From Rhizobium sp. AAP43 (GTDB taxonomy: Bacteria; Pseudomonadota; Alphaproteobacteria; Rhizobiales; Rhizobiaceae): a stretch of 64,000 bases of DNA. Shown in pieces: positions 25,871 through 36,473 of the stretch. Within the stretch, counting starts at the first letter, position 1; every line of letters begins with the position of its first letter. The notes under the pieces were generated by a model, which saw only the letters and a program-made list of their open reading frames with translations, had not been told where the DNA came from and did not search any database. Made by a program: the position numbers and the translations under genes. The DNA is taken from positions 124,001-188,000 of the forward strand of contig NZ_LJHS01000018.1 in NCBI RefSeq assembly GCF_001296045.1. The letters are read 5' to 3'.

Positions 25871-26773
25871 ATGGCAAGCGCTCGGCATGCCGGTCGACCC
25901 AACAAGCTGTTTCGCAATCTTAATGCCAAGATTGCATCGATCCCGATGGTTCTCACCGCTCTGGTGATCTTCCTCGGCGGGACCATCTGGACGGTGGTCT
26001 ATTCCTTCACCAATTCGAAGCTCTTGCCGCGCACGAATTTCGTCGGCTTCGACCAGTATGAACGCCTCTGGGATGCGCCGCGCTGGGTCATGTCGATCCA
26101 GAATCTGGCGATCTACGGCATCTTGTCCCTGATCTTCTCGATCGTGATCGGCTTTGTTCTCGCAGCATTGATGGACCAGAAGATCCGCTTTGAAAACGCT
26201 TTCCGGACGATCTTCCTCTATCCCTTTGCGCTTTCATTCATCGTCACCGGCCTTGTCTGGCAATGGATCCTGAATCCTGATTTCGGTGTTCAGTCGATCG
26301 TCCGCTCGCTTGGCTGGGAGACCTTTACCTTCAATCCGCTCTATGACGCCGATATCGTCATCTACGGCATCCTGATCGCCGGTCTCTGGCAGGGGACGGG
26401 CCTCGTCATGTGCCTGCTACTTGCCGGCCTTCGCGGCATTGATGAGGATATCTGGAAGGCCTCGCGGGTCGATGGCATCCCGATGTGGCGGACCTATCTC
26501 TTCATCGTCATCCCGATGATGCGACCCGTCTTCATCACCACGCTCGTGATCATCACCTCCGGCATCGTCCGCCTCTACGATCTGGTCGTTGCCCAGACCA
26601 GTGGCGGCCCCGGCATCGCCTCCGAAGTCCCGGCGAAATATGTCTATGACTACATGTTTCAGGCACAGAACCTCGGTCAGGGCTTCGCTGCATCGACGAT
26701 GATGTTGCTGACCGTCGCCATCATCATCATCCCCTGGGCCTATCTGGAATTCGGAGGTAAGAAGCGTGGCTAA
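25871..26773 (+). CDS. CUT1 sugar ABC transporter permease 1
   Basis: The 300-residue MalF-type inner-membrane subunit has about six helices and the EAA loop AGLRGIDEDIWKASRVDG, which docks to the ATPase. It follows the binding-protein gene after 173 bases and overlaps the second permease by eight bases. It forms the translocation channel together with that partner. Confidence 0.88.
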   Translation: MASARHAGRPNKLFRNLNAKIASIPMVLTALVIFLGGTIWTVVYSFTNSKLLPRTNFVGFDQYERLWDAPRWVMSIQNLAIYGILSLIFSIVIGFVLAALMDQKIRFENAFRTIFLYPFALSFIVTGLVWQWILNPDFGVQSIVRSLGWETFTFNPLYDADIVIYGILIAGLWQGTGLVMCLLLAGLRGIDEDIWKASRVDGIPMWRTYLFIVIPMMRPVFITTLVIITSGIVRLYDLVVAQTSGGPGIASEVPAKYVYDYMFQAQNLGQGFAASTMMLLTVAIIIIPWAYLEFGGKKRG

Positions 26774-27710
26774 TCCCGGTTCTCTCAACGCTGCGGCTGC
26801 CGGTTGCGATGCAGTCTCTGGCCGTCTGGAAACAGGCCCCCGTGGCGCCAAGCCCAAACGGACCTTTTCCGGCCGCAACATCATGCTCTACGGCTCGCTG
26901 ATCTTCTTTGCGCTCTACTACCTGGTGCCGCTCTACGTGATGGTCGTAACATCGCTCAAGGGCATGCCGGAAATCCGTCTCGGCAACATCTTCTCGCCGC
27001 CGATGGAGATCACCTTCGAGCCCTGGGTCAAAGCCTGGGCCACAGCCTGCACGGGCCTCAATTGCGACGGCCTGTCGCGTGGCTTCTGGAATTCGGTGCG
27101 CATCACCATCCCCTCGACGCTGATCTCGATCCTGATTGCCTCGGTCAACGGCTATGCGCTGGCCAACTGGCGCTTCAAGGGCTCGGAATTCTTCTTCACC
27201 GTCCTGATCATCGGCGCCTTCATTCCCTATCAGGTGATGATCTATCCGATCGTCATCGTGCTGCGCGAACTCGGGATCTACGGAACCCTAACCGGCCTTG
27301 TTATCGTGCACACCATCTTCGGCATGCCGATCCTGACACTGCTCTTCCGCAACTATTTCACGTCGCTGCCCGAAGAACTGTTCAAGGCGGCGCGCATTGA
27401 TGGGGCAGGGTTCTGGCAGATTTATCTCAGAATCATGCTGCCGATGTCGCTGCCGATCTTCGTCGTGGCCATGATCCTGCAGATCACCGGTATCTGGAAC
27501 GACTTCCTGTTCGGCGTCGTGTTCACCCGCCCGGAATATTACCCGATGACAGTGCAGCTCAACAACATCGTCAATTCGGTCCAGGGCGTGAAGGAATACA
27601 ACGTCAACATGGCCGCGACGCTTTTGACCGGCGCGGTGCCGCTCATCGTCTACTTCATTTCCGGACGCCTCTTCGTCCGGGGCATCGCAGCCGGCGCAGT
27701 CAAGGGTTAA
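26766..27710 (+). CDS. CUT1 sugar ABC transporter permease 2
   Basis: The 314-residue MalG-type subunit has a long cytoplasmic N-terminus (residues ~1-38), about six helices and the EAA loop LPEELFKAARIDGAGFWQIY. It begins at GTG inside the end of the first permease gene, with GGAGGTAAG upstream, so translation is coupled. Residues ~85-105 contain a short cysteine-bearing insertion (ACTGLNCDG), seen in glucose-type permeases of this family. Confidence 0.87.
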   Translation: MANPGSLNAAAAGCDAVSGRLETGPRGAKPKRTFSGRNIMLYGSLIFFALYYLVPLYVMVVTSLKGMPEIRLGNIFSPPMEITFEPWVKAWATACTGLNCDGLSRGFWNSVRITIPSTLISILIASVNGYALANWRFKGSEFFFTVLIIGAFIPYQVMIYPIVIVLRELGIYGTLTGLVIVHTIFGMPILTLLFRNYFTSLPEELFKAARIDGAGFWQIYLRIMLPMSLPIFVVAMILQITGIWNDFLFGVVFTRPEYYPMTVQLNNIVNSVQGVKEYNVNMAATLLTGAVPLIVYFISGRLFVRGIAAGAVKG

Positions 27711-27714
27711 GCTC

Positions 27715-28803
<1,089 letters not shown>

Positions 28804-28815
28804 GTGATCCCCCCT

Positions 28816-28848
28816 GCGTCCCGGACCTGCGTGCCGGGACGCCTTTTT
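28816..28848 (+). terminator. Terminator or attenuator between ATPase and mannosidase genes
   Basis: Nine-base stem GCGTCCCGG / CCGGGACGC with a nine-base loop, followed by CTTTTT. It sits only 18 bases before the beta-mannosidase start codon, so it may limit read-through into that gene. Confidence 0.75.
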
Positions 28849-28865
28849 CTTCCAGGACGCGTATC

Positions 28866-31325
28866 ATGAATGAGTATACGAGCGGCGGCACCATCGATCT
28901 CCAGGGAGCGTGGCATCTGTCGTCCGTGGACGGCGACCACGGGGCGTCGATCAGCATCCCCGGTGATGTCCACTCGGCGCTCCACGCTGCCGGCCTCATC
29001 CCCGATCCCTATTTTGCCCGCAATGAAGAAGCGGTGCAGTGGGTCGCCGAGCGCGACTGGGCCATAGAGCGCAGCGTCATTGTCCCGGATGTCGCTGGCA
29101 GCTGGTATCTCGATATCGACTATCTCGACACCATCGCCGTCGTCTTCGTCAACGATATCCCGGTGCTCTCAGCCGACAACTGCTTCAGGCGCTATCGCCC
29201 CGATGTCAGCCACGCGCTTCAGCCGGGTGAAAACAAGATCCGCATCCTCTTCCATTCCAGCATCACCGCGGGCGCCGAGCGCCAGGCGCGCCAGCCCTTC
29301 TATATCCCGTATTCGACCGCGAATTCGCCAATCCCCAACGGCAATATGCTGCGCAAGCCGCAATGCCATTTCGGCTGGGACTGGAACATCGCCCTTGCGC
29401 CGCTTGGCCTTTATGGGTCGATCGCATTGAAACAGCTCGATCCCGCCCGCATCGAACATGTCGAGACGGAGCAGGTGCATCATGCCGATGGCCGCGTTGA
29501 CCTGAAGGTGATCGCCACGCTGCATTCGTCTGAGCCCGCAGTCGTGCCAATCCATTTTGATCTCGACGGCGAGCGAGTCCGCCTCGATGTCGGTATCGCC
29601 GCCGGCGAAACGAAGATCGTGCATATCTTCGAGATCGAGAGCCCGCGCCTCTGGTGGCCATCGGGTTCCGGCGCGCAGGCGCTCTATACGCTGACCGTCG
29701 ATCTGCCGACGGAGGTCGTCACCCGCCAGATCGGCTTGCGCACTGTCGAACTCCTCACCGATTCCGACGCAGCCGGCAGTCGGTTCGCGCTCAAGGTCAA
29801 CGGACGCGAGATCTTCTGCCGTGGTGCCAACTGGATCCCAGCGGACGCGCTCTTTTCGCGCGCGTCGGAAGAGAAGACTGAAGACCTGCTGAATTCCGCT
29901 ATCGCGGCCAACATGAACATGATCCGCATCTGGGGTGGTGGGTTCTATGAGGCCGACTGGTTCTATGACCTTTGTGACCGGCTTGGTCTGATGGTCTGGC
30001 AGGACTTCATGTTCGCCTGCAATCTCTACCCATGCACCGAGGACTTCCTCGACAATGTCGCCCACGAGGTCGAATATCAGGTCAAGCGCCTGTCGAGCCA
30101 CGCCTCCATCGTCATCTGGTGCGGTGACAACGAGCTCGTCGGTGCGCTGACCTGGTTTCCGGAATCGCGCGACAACCGCGACCGCTATCTCGTCGCTTAT
30201 GACCGCCTCAATCGCGTCATCGAGCAGGGCATAAAGAAGTCCTTCCCGCAAGGCATCTGGTGGCCGTCGAGCCCGGCCTCCGGCTATCTCGACTACGGCG
30301 ATGCCTGGCATGCCGATGGTTCGGGTGACATGCACTACTGGTCTGTCTGGCACGAAAACAAGAGTTTCGATAATTACCGAACCGTCAAACCACGCTTCTG
30401 CTCGGAATTCGGCTTCCAGTCCTACACCTCGCTGCCCGTCATCGAGAGTTTCGCCGACAAGAGCGACATGAACATCGCGTCGCCCGTCATGGAGCTGCAC
30501 CAGAAGAATGTCGGCGGCAATGAGCGGATCGCGGGCACCATGTTCCGCTATTTCCGCTTCCCGAAGGATTTTGCCAATTTCGTCTATTTAAGCCAGATCC
30601 AGCAGGGGCTCGCCATCAAGACTGCCGTCGAATACTGGCGATCGCTGAAGCCCCACTGCATGGGTACGATCTACTGGCAGCTCAACGACACCTGGCCCGT
30701 CGCCTCCTGGTCCAGCTTGAACTATGGCGGCAGCTGGAAGGCCATGCATTACATGGTTCGTCGCTTCTTCCAGCCGGTCGCGGTCGCTGCCATTCCTTCC
30801 GAGGATGCCACTTCCATCACGCTTTCCATGGTCAACGACACGCTGGATACCGTTACGGTCGATGCCAACCTCTTCGTCCTGACGCTTTCGGGCGAGCGCA
30901 TTCCGCTAAAAAGCGTGCAGGGCGATTGCGGCCCCGACGCTGCCGACATTCTCGTCACGCTGGATGCCAGCGAAATCCCGGCGGATGGTCTTCTCGCCTG
31001 GAGCTTCATTGCATCCAACGGCATGACCGGAGAGGGGCATTTTATCAACGGCACCTATAAGGCGCTGGAGCTCCAGCCGGCGGGTATCGAGACCACCGTC
31101 ATCGCCACGAATGATGGTGCGTTCGAGGTAACTGTCACCGCAAAGGGTCTGGCGCTCTTCGTCATGCTCGAAAGCGAGACCGCCGGCCGTTATTCCGACA
31201 ACGCCTTCGACCTTTCGGCCGGCGAAAGCCGCCGCATCACCTTCACCCCGGACACGGCACGACCATCAGGCACCTTGCCGGCATTCCGCGTCTACGATCT
31301 CTACAGCTGCCAGTCGGTGGAATGA
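28866..31325 (+). CDS. Glycoside hydrolase family 2 beta-mannosidase
   Basis: The 819-residue enzyme has the GH2 layout: an N-terminal jelly-roll (~1-190), Ig-like domain (~190-290), a TIM barrel (~290-600) and C-terminal beta domains. The acid/base Glu423 lies in IVIWCGDNE and the nucleophile Glu514 in RFCSEFGFQS, at positions usual for beta-mannosidases. It should release mannose from manno-oligosaccharide ends. No signal peptide is evident, so it acts in the cytoplasm on imported oligosaccharides, consistent with the adjacent importer. The chemistry is firm. Exact substrate (mannan, glucomannan or N-glycan core) cannot be read from the sequence. Confidence 0.9.
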   Translation: MNEYTSGGTIDLQGAWHLSSVDGDHGASISIPGDVHSALHAAGLIPDPYFARNEEAVQWVAERDWAIERSVIVPDVAGSWYLDIDYLDTIAVVFVNDIPVLSADNCFRRYRPDVSHALQPGENKIRILFHSSITAGAERQARQPFYIPYSTANSPIPNGNMLRKPQCHFGWDWNIALAPLGLYGSIALKQLDPARIEHVETEQVHHADGRVDLKVIATLHSSEPAVVPIHFDLDGERVRLDVGIAAGETKIVHIFEIESPRLWWPSGSGAQALYTLTVDLPTEVVTRQIGLRTVELLTDSDAAGSRFALKVNGREIFCRGANWIPADALFSRASEEKTEDLLNSAIAANMNMIRIWGGGFYEADWFYDLCDRLGLMVWQDFMFACNLYPCTEDFLDNVAHEVEYQVKRLSSHASIVIWCGDNELVGALTWFPESRDNRDRYLVAYDRLNRVIEQGIKKSFPQGIWWPSSPASGYLDYGDAWHADGSGDMHYWSVWHENKSFDNYRTVKPRFCSEFGFQSYTSLPVIESFADKSDMNIASPVMELHQKNVGGNERIAGTMFRYFRFPKDFANFVYLSQIQQGLAIKTAVEYWRSLKPHCMGTIYWQLNDTWPVASWSSLNYGGSWKAMHYMVRRFFQPVAVAAIPSEDATSITLSMVNDTLDTVTVDANLFVLTLSGERIPLKSVQGDCGPDAADILVTLDASEIPADGLLAWSFIASNGMTGEGHFINGTYKALELQPAGIETTVIATNDGAFEVTVTAKGLALFVMLESETAGRYSDNAFDLSAGESRRITFTPDTARPSGTLPAFRVYDLYSCQSVE

Positions 31326-31385
31326 CAGGCGACACCCATAAGGCCCTGGGCGCCCGATCCAGGGAAAACGAGGAGGAGTACCCCT

Positions 31386-32147
31386 ATGACCACGCTCGGA
31401 TTTCAGCTTTACAGCGCCCGCAATTTTCAGCCCTTCAGCGGCATTTACCCGAAGCTCCAGGCCGCCGGTTACGGTGAGGTCGAAGGCTACGGCGCGCTTT
31501 ACGCCTCGCTCGCCGATGGTGAGCTCGATGCCTTCCGCAAGGAACTCGATGACAACGGCCTGACTATGCCGACCGCCCATTTCGGCCTCGACATGATCGA
31601 GGGCGACCCGGATCGCGTGATCAAGATTGCAAAGACGCTCGGCATCGAGGCGGTCTACTGCCCCTACCTGATGCCCGACCAGCGTCCGACGGATGCCAGC
31701 GGCTGGTTCGCTTTCGGCCAGCGTCTACAGGCCGCCGGCAAGCCGCTGCGCGATGCCGGCCTCGTTTTTGGCTGGCATAATCACGACTTCGAATTCGTGG
31801 CTTTGCCGGATGGCTCCACCCCGCAGGAGCAGATCTTCGCCGGTGGCCCGGAACTGGACTGGGAAGCCGATATCGCCTGGGTCATCCGCGGTGGTGCCGA
31901 TCCCTTCGCCTGGATCGAAAGCTACGGTAAGCGCATCAGCGCCGTCCACGTCAAGGACATCGCACCGGCGGGCGAGAATGCCGACGAAGACGGCTGGGCC
32001 GATGTCGGCCATGGCACCGTTGACTGGAAGGGCCTGGTCGCTGCGCTGAAGAGCACTCGCGTCAAGCATTTCGTCGTGGAGCACGACAATCCCAAGGACA
32101 TCGACCGGCTGATCACCCGCTCGATCGCGTCCTTCAAAACCTATTGA
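31386..32147 (+). CDS. Sugar phosphate isomerase/epimerase family protein (xylose-isomerase-like TIM barrel)
   Basis: The 253-residue single-domain TIM barrel belongs to the AP endonuclease 2 superfamily of sugar isomerases and epimerases. The N-terminal LGFQLYSARN is typical, and putative metal ligands are Glu in the YGEVEGYG region, His in FGWHNHDFEF, Asp/Asn residues and the late Glu in VVEHDNP. It probably interconverts a keto- or oxo-sugar with its Gfo/Idh neighbour, which starts 27 bases later. The specific substrate is unknown. Confidence 0.82.
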   Translation: MTTLGFQLYSARNFQPFSGIYPKLQAAGYGEVEGYGALYASLADGELDAFRKELDDNGLTMPTAHFGLDMIEGDPDRVIKIAKTLGIEAVYCPYLMPDQRPTDASGWFAFGQRLQAAGKPLRDAGLVFGWHNHDFEFVALPDGSTPQEQIFAGGPELDWEADIAWVIRGGADPFAWIESYGKRISAVHVKDIAPAGENADEDGWADVGHGTVDWKGLVAALKSTRVKHFVVEHDNPKDIDRLITRSIASFKTY

Positions 32148-32174
32148 ACCCAGCGCACAGAGCAGGACATTCTT

Positions 32175-33308
32175 ATGGCACGCGAACTCGGCGTCGGCAT
32201 CATCGGATGCGGCAATATCTCCACCACCTACTTTACGCTCGCGCCGCTGTTTCGCGGCCTGAAAGTCGTCGCTTGCGCCGACATCAACATGAGTGCTGCG
32301 CAGCTGCGCGCCGAAGAATACGGCGTCAAGGCACAGACGATCGACGAGCTTCTCGCCAATGACGAGGTCGATATCGTCGTCAACCTGACTATCCCGGATG
32401 CGCATTACCCGGTCTCCAAGCGCATCCTCGAAGCCGGCAAGCACGTCTATTCGGAAAAGCCGCTGGTGCTCTCGCTTGAACAGGGCGAAGATCTGCGTGC
32501 GATTGCCAAAGCCAAGGGCCTGTCCGTCGGCTGCGCACCCGATACCTTCCTCGGCGGCGCGCATCAGCTGGCGCGTGCCTATATCGACAAGGGTGGCATC
32601 GGCCGAGTCACCTCCGGCACCTGCCACGTCATGAGCCCCGGCATGGAAATGTGGCATCCGAACCCGGACTTCTTCTTCCTGCCGGGCGGCGGCCCGGTTC
32701 TCGATCTAGGTCCTTACTATATCGCCAACCTGATCAACCTGATCGGTCCGGTGAAGCGCGTAGCAGCCTTGACCTCGATGGCCAGCGAGACCCGCACCAT
32801 CACCAGCCAGCCGCGCAATGGTGAGCAGATCCCGGTCAAGACGCCCACAAACATCCATGCGCTCTTGGAATTCCAGAACGGCGCGACGATCACGCTGTCC
32901 GCCAGCTGGGATGTCTGGAGCCATCGCCACGCCAACATGGAACTCTACGGCACCGAAGGCTCGCTCTACGTGCCAGACCCCAACTTCTTCGGCGGTGTCG
33001 TCGAAGCCTCCGGTCGCGACAAGGATATCCAGCCGCTTGAAGCCTGGGATCATCCATTCGGCATCAACAACCAGGAAAGCCCGCAAGGGCCGCGCGCCAA
33101 CTACCGCACGGCCGGTCTCGCCGACATGGCTGTCGCCATTCTCGAAGGCCGCGATGCCCGCTGCTCGCTCGACCGTACCCTGCACGGCGTCGACGTCATG
33201 GTCTCTATCCTGAAGTCGGGCGAGACGGGAGAATTCGTGACATTGTCGACAACCTGCACCCAACCGGCAGCTCTGGGTATCGACGAAGCGCAGGCTCTGC
33301 TTCGCTAG
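32175..33308 (+). CDS. Gfo/Idh/MocA-family NAD(P)-dependent sugar oxidoreductase
   Basis: The 377-residue protein has an N-terminal Rossmann fold (GVGIIGCGNIS, then an acidic Asp ending the second strand), the family motif SEKPL with its catalytic Lys near residue 95, and a C-terminal alpha/beta domain with the PGGGPVLDLGPYYI region. It oxidises or reduces a sugar or inositol-type hydroxyl with NAD(P). Pairing with an isomerase/epimerase is typical of oxidative sugar catabolism. It is followed by a GC-rich hairpin with TTTT at 33321. Confidence 0.87.
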   Translation: MARELGVGIIGCGNISTTYFTLAPLFRGLKVVACADINMSAAQLRAEEYGVKAQTIDELLANDEVDIVVNLTIPDAHYPVSKRILEAGKHVYSEKPLVLSLEQGEDLRAIAKAKGLSVGCAPDTFLGGAHQLARAYIDKGGIGRVTSGTCHVMSPGMEMWHPNPDFFFLPGGGPVLDLGPYYIANLINLIGPVKRVAALTSMASETRTITSQPRNGEQIPVKTPTNIHALLEFQNGATITLSASWDVWSHRHANMELYGTEGSLYVPDPNFFGGVVEASGRDKDIQPLEAWDHPFGINNQESPQGPRANYRTAGLADMAVAILEGRDARCSLDRTLHGVDVMVSILKSGETGEFVTLSTTCTQPAALGIDEAQALLR

Positions 33309-33320
33309 ACCCATCGCCAA

Positions 33321-33348
33321 CCCCTCCCCACAAGGGGGAGGGGCTTTT
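33321..33348 (+). terminator. Terminator after the Gfo/Idh gene
   Basis: Nine-base stem CCCCTCCCC / GGGGAGGGG around a short loop, followed by CTTTT. Confidence 0.7.
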
Positions 33349-33423
33349 CCGCCGCCGCCTCTGGGCTTTTGCTTCGTCTCCGCTAAGTTGCGGCTGGCGG
33401 AGAACGGGAGCGTCCCCGATCGG

Positions 33424-33470
33424 TCTCCCCCCTTGTGGGGGAGATGGCCGGCAGGCCAGAGGGGGTCTTC
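33424..33470. repeat. Rhizobial palindromic intergenic repeat (RIME-like), copy 1
   Basis: Tandem palindromes TCTCCCCCCTTGTGGGGGAG and TGGCCGGCAGGCCA, followed by GAGGGGG. This mosaic of palindromes is common in rhizobial intergenic DNA. A related TCTCCCCCCTTGCGGGGGAG unit occurs at 34570, on the other side of the aldo/keto reductase gene. Confidence 0.7.
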
Positions 33471-33508
33471 GTTTCCGCCGGGCACATGCATCTGGGAGAG
33501 AACCATCC

Positions 33509-34561
33509 ATGACCTATACCCCCGCCGAAAACCGCTACGAGCGGATGACCTATAATCGCTGCGGCAAGAGCGGGCTGAAGCTGCCGGCGATCTCGCTCGG
33601 CCTCTGGCACAATTTCGGCAATGACACGCCGCATGCCACCAAGCAGGCGATCTGCCGCAAGGCATTCGATCTCGGCATCACCCATTTCGACCTCGCCAAC
33701 AATTACGGCCCACCGCCGGGCTGCGCCGAGGAAGCCTTCGGTGAGATCCTCAAGACCGATTTCCGGGGTTACCGCGACGAGCTGATCATCTCGTCGAAAG
33801 CCGGCTACAACATGTGGCCCGGCCCTTACGGCGAATGGGGCAGCCGCAAATACCTGATCGCCTCCTGCGACCAGAGCCTGAAGCGCATGGGCCTCGACTA
33901 TGTCGACATCTTCTATTCGCACCGCTTCGATCCCGACACGCCGCTCGAGGAAACCTGCGGCGCACTCGATCACATCGTGCGGTCGGGCAGGGCGCAGTAT
34001 GTCGGCATATCCTCCTACAATTCGAAGCGCACCCGCCAAGCTTATGAAGTCCTCAAAAGCCTTGGCACGCCGCTTCTCATCCATCAGCCCAGCTATTCGA
34101 TGATCAATCGCTGGATCGAGGAAGACGGGTTGATCGATACGCTCGAAGAGCTCGGCGTCGGCTCGATCGTTTTCTCGCCGCTCGCACAGGGCATGCTGAC
34201 GTCCAAGTATCTGAACGGCATTCCGGAAGGCACCCGCGCCACGCAGGACAAGTCGCTCGACCCGGGCTTCCTCAACGAGCGCAATCTCGAAAACATCCGC
34301 GGCCTCAACCGCATCGCCGAAAAGCGCGGCCAGACGCTGGCACAGATGGCGCTTGCCTGGGTGCTGCGCGGCAAGCGCATCACCACAGCGCTGATCGGCG
34401 CGTCCAAACCTTCCCAGGTGGAGGATTGCGTCAAGGCAATCGAGACGCCCGATTTCACGGCGGAAGAATTGGCCGAAATCGACGTCTTCGCCAAGGACGC
34501 CGACATCAACATCTGGGCTGCCTCTGCCGAGCGCAAGGGCCCGCCCAGGAAGAAGAAGTAG
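33509..34561 (+). CDS. Aldo/keto reductase (YghZ / glyceraldehyde-3-phosphate reductase type)
   Basis: The 350-residue NADPH-dependent TIM barrel carries the AKR catalytic tetrad: Asp and Tyr in FDLANNYGPPPG, Lys in ISSKAGYNMWPG and His in FYSHRFDPDT. The long GPYGEWGSRKYL segment places it near YghZ, which reduces L-glyceraldehyde 3-phosphate and methylglyoxal. It may detoxify or recycle aldehydes arising from sugar breakdown. It is flanked on both sides by palindromic repeats, so it may be a separate transcriptional module of the locus. Confidence 0.87.
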   Translation: MTYTPAENRYERMTYNRCGKSGLKLPAISLGLWHNFGNDTPHATKQAICRKAFDLGITHFDLANNYGPPPGCAEEAFGEILKTDFRGYRDELIISSKAGYNMWPGPYGEWGSRKYLIASCDQSLKRMGLDYVDIFYSHRFDPDTPLEETCGALDHIVRSGRAQYVGISSYNSKRTRQAYEVLKSLGTPLLIHQPSYSMINRWIEEDGLIDTLEELGVGSIVFSPLAQGMLTSKYLNGIPEGTRATQDKSLDPGFLNERNLENIRGLNRIAEKRGQTLAQMALAWVLRGKRITTALIGASKPSQVEDCVKAIETPDFTAEELAEIDVFAKDADINIWAASAERKGPPRKKK

Positions 34562-34567
34562 AAACCC

Positions 34568-34740
34568 ATCTCCCCCCTTGCGGGGGAGAACGGGATTTCA
34601 GCAGCTTAGCGTCAGCTAAGTGCTAGAAATCCCAAGAGAGGGGCTTGTCAGTCAGGCAACCCCTCTCCTGAAAAATCTAGGGCTTGAGCCTTTTGCTAAG
34701 TCCCTGGTTTTTCTTAGTCTCCCGCAGGGGGAGAGGTAAG
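34568..34740. repeat. Complex palindromic repeat region, copy 2
   Basis: The ~170 bases between the aldo/keto reductase and GH43 genes hold a series of palindromes: TCTCCCCCCTTGCGGGGGAG at 34570; a large cruciform with arms GGGATTTC (34592) and GAAATCCC (34626) enclosing CTTAGC/GCTAAG; arms GAGAGGGG (34636) and CCCCTCTC (34660); and TCTCCCGCAGGGGGAGA near 34720. It is a composite of the type seen at 33424. Confidence 0.7.
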
Positions 34741-34760
34741 TGCGGAGGAGGAAAAACGCC

Positions 34761-36368
34761 ATGATCACCAATCCCATCCTGCCGGGGTTCAATCCGGACC
34801 CGTCGATCTGCCGCGTGGGCGACGACTACTATATCGCCACCTCCACCTTCGAATGGTATCCGGGCGTGCAGATCCATCATTCGGGCGATCTGGTGAACTG
34901 GGACCTCGTCACCCGCCCGCTCAACCGCGCAAGCCAGCTCGACATGCGCGGCAATCCCGACAGCGGTGGCGTCTGGGCGCCGTGCCTGTCCTATGCCGAT
35001 GGCGTGTTCTGGCTCGTCTATACTGACGTCAAACGCTTCGAAGGCTCGTTCAAGGACGCGCATAACTACATCGTCACGGCACCGTCCATCGAAGGCCCGT
35101 GGTCGGACCCCATCTACGTGAATTCCTCCGGCTTCGACCCCTCGCTCTTTCACGACGATGACGGCCGCAAGTGGTTCACCAACATGCAGTGGAACCACCG
35201 TCCCGAAGCCCGCAACACCATCGGTCACGCCAAGTTCGACGGCATCCTGCTACAGGAATGGGACCCGAAGACGCAAAAGCTCATCGGCCCGATCAGGAAT
35301 ATCTTCGAGGGCAGCAGCCAAGGTCTCGTCGAAGGCCCGCATCTCTTCAAGCGCAATGGCTGGTATTACCTGACGACCGCCGAGGGCGGCACCGGCTATG
35401 ACCATGTCGTGACCATGGCGCGCTCCCGCTCGATCGACGGCCCTTACGAGATGCATCCGAACACGCATCTGATCACCGCCAAGGATAACCCGGAGGCAGT
35501 CCTGCAGCGCGCCGGCCACGGCCAATATGTCGAGACGCCGGACGGTCAGGTCTACCACACGCATCTGTGCGGACGCCCCATGGCCCCGAAGCGCCGCTGC
35601 ACGCTCGGCCGCGAAACAGCCTTACAGAAATGCGTTTGGAAGGAAGACGGCTGGCTCTATCTCGAACAGGGCGGCGTCGTACCATCCGTCGAGGTGCCGG
35701 CGCCTACTGGTGCGGTGAAGCGCGAGGAACCCGTCGAGATCGTCAGGACCTTCGACAGCCCGGACTTACCATCCGAACTCCAGTGGCTGCGCACGCCGCA
35801 GCCCGAACGCCTGTTCAGCCTCACCGAGCGGGCAGGGCGCCTGCGCCTCTTCGGGCGTGAAAGCATCGGCTCCTGGTTCGAGCAGTCGCTCGTCGCCCGC
35901 CGGCAGGAGCATCACCGCTTCCGCGCCGAAACCCGTCTCGAATTCTCGCCCGACACTTACCAACAGGTCGCAGGCCTGACGCATTACTACAACCGCTACA
36001 AGTTCCACGCGCTCGGCATCTCCACCGACGAAAAACTTGGCCGCTCGCTGATCATCCTCTCCTGCCCGGGCGACTATCCCTCCGGCAAGCTGGCGTTCCC
36101 GATCGGCATGGGCCAGTCGATCCCCGAGGGTGCCGTGGATCTCGCCATGGAGATCACCGACAACGACCTGCAATTCTTCTGGCGCGTCGCAGGCGAAGGC
36201 GCATGGCAGGCTATCGGCCCCGTCCTCGACGCCGGCGTCGTCTCCGACGAAGGCGGTTTCGGCGAACACGGCTCCTTCACCGGCGCCTTTGCCGGCATGT
36301 TCTGCTTCGACATTACCGGGCGCGGCAAGGTGGCGGATTTCGAGCGGTTCGTGTATCGGCGGGGGTGA
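34761..36368 (+). CDS. xynB: Glycoside hydrolase family 43 beta-xylosidase
   Basis: The 535-residue protein starts MITNPILPGFNPDPS, the hallmark of the GH43 xylosidase (XynB) subgroup. The catalytic triad is visible: general base Asp13, pKa-modulating Asp126 in SSGFDPSLF and general acid Glu191 in GLVEGPHLF, in a five-bladed propeller. A C-terminal beta-sandwich (residues ~330-530) completes the active site. It should release xylose (or arabinose) from xylo-oligosaccharides in the cytoplasm, since no signal peptide is seen. I chose the ATG at 34761 because GGAGGAGG lies ten bases upstream. Confidence 0.9.
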   Translation: MITNPILPGFNPDPSICRVGDDYYIATSTFEWYPGVQIHHSGDLVNWDLVTRPLNRASQLDMRGNPDSGGVWAPCLSYADGVFWLVYTDVKRFEGSFKDAHNYIVTAPSIEGPWSDPIYVNSSGFDPSLFHDDDGRKWFTNMQWNHRPEARNTIGHAKFDGILLQEWDPKTQKLIGPIRNIFEGSSQGLVEGPHLFKRNGWYYLTTAEGGTGYDHVVTMARSRSIDGPYEMHPNTHLITAKDNPEAVLQRAGHGQYVETPDGQVYHTHLCGRPMAPKRRCTLGRETALQKCVWKEDGWLYLEQGGVVPSVEVPAPTGAVKREEPVEIVRTFDSPDLPSELQWLRTPQPERLFSLTERAGRLRLFGRESIGSWFEQSLVARRQEHHRFRAETRLEFSPDTYQQVAGLTHYYNRYKFHALGISTDEKLGRSLIILSCPGDYPSGKLAFPIGMGQSIPEGAVDLAMEITDNDLQFFWRVAGEGAWQAIGPVLDAGVVSDEGGFGEHGSFTGAFAGMFCFDITGRGKVADFERFVYRRG

Positions 36369-36386
36369 GGGGCGCAAGCGTATCCG

Positions 36387-36473
36387 TCGTCATCCTCGGC
36401 CTTGTGCCGAGGATCTACTCACGTCGCAGTCAATTCAACGGTAGCGGATGCTGGGGACGAGCCCGAGCAAGAC
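36387..36473. repeat. Palindromic repeat family GTCATCCTCGG, copy A
   Basis: A unit of about 87 bases: hairpin CGTCATCCTCGGCCTTGTGCCGAGGAT, a spacer, then AACGGTAGCGGATGCTGGG and CCCGAGCA. The same two-part unit recurs at 37661-37747, and the first hairpin alone at 55097-55130. Confidence 0.75.
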
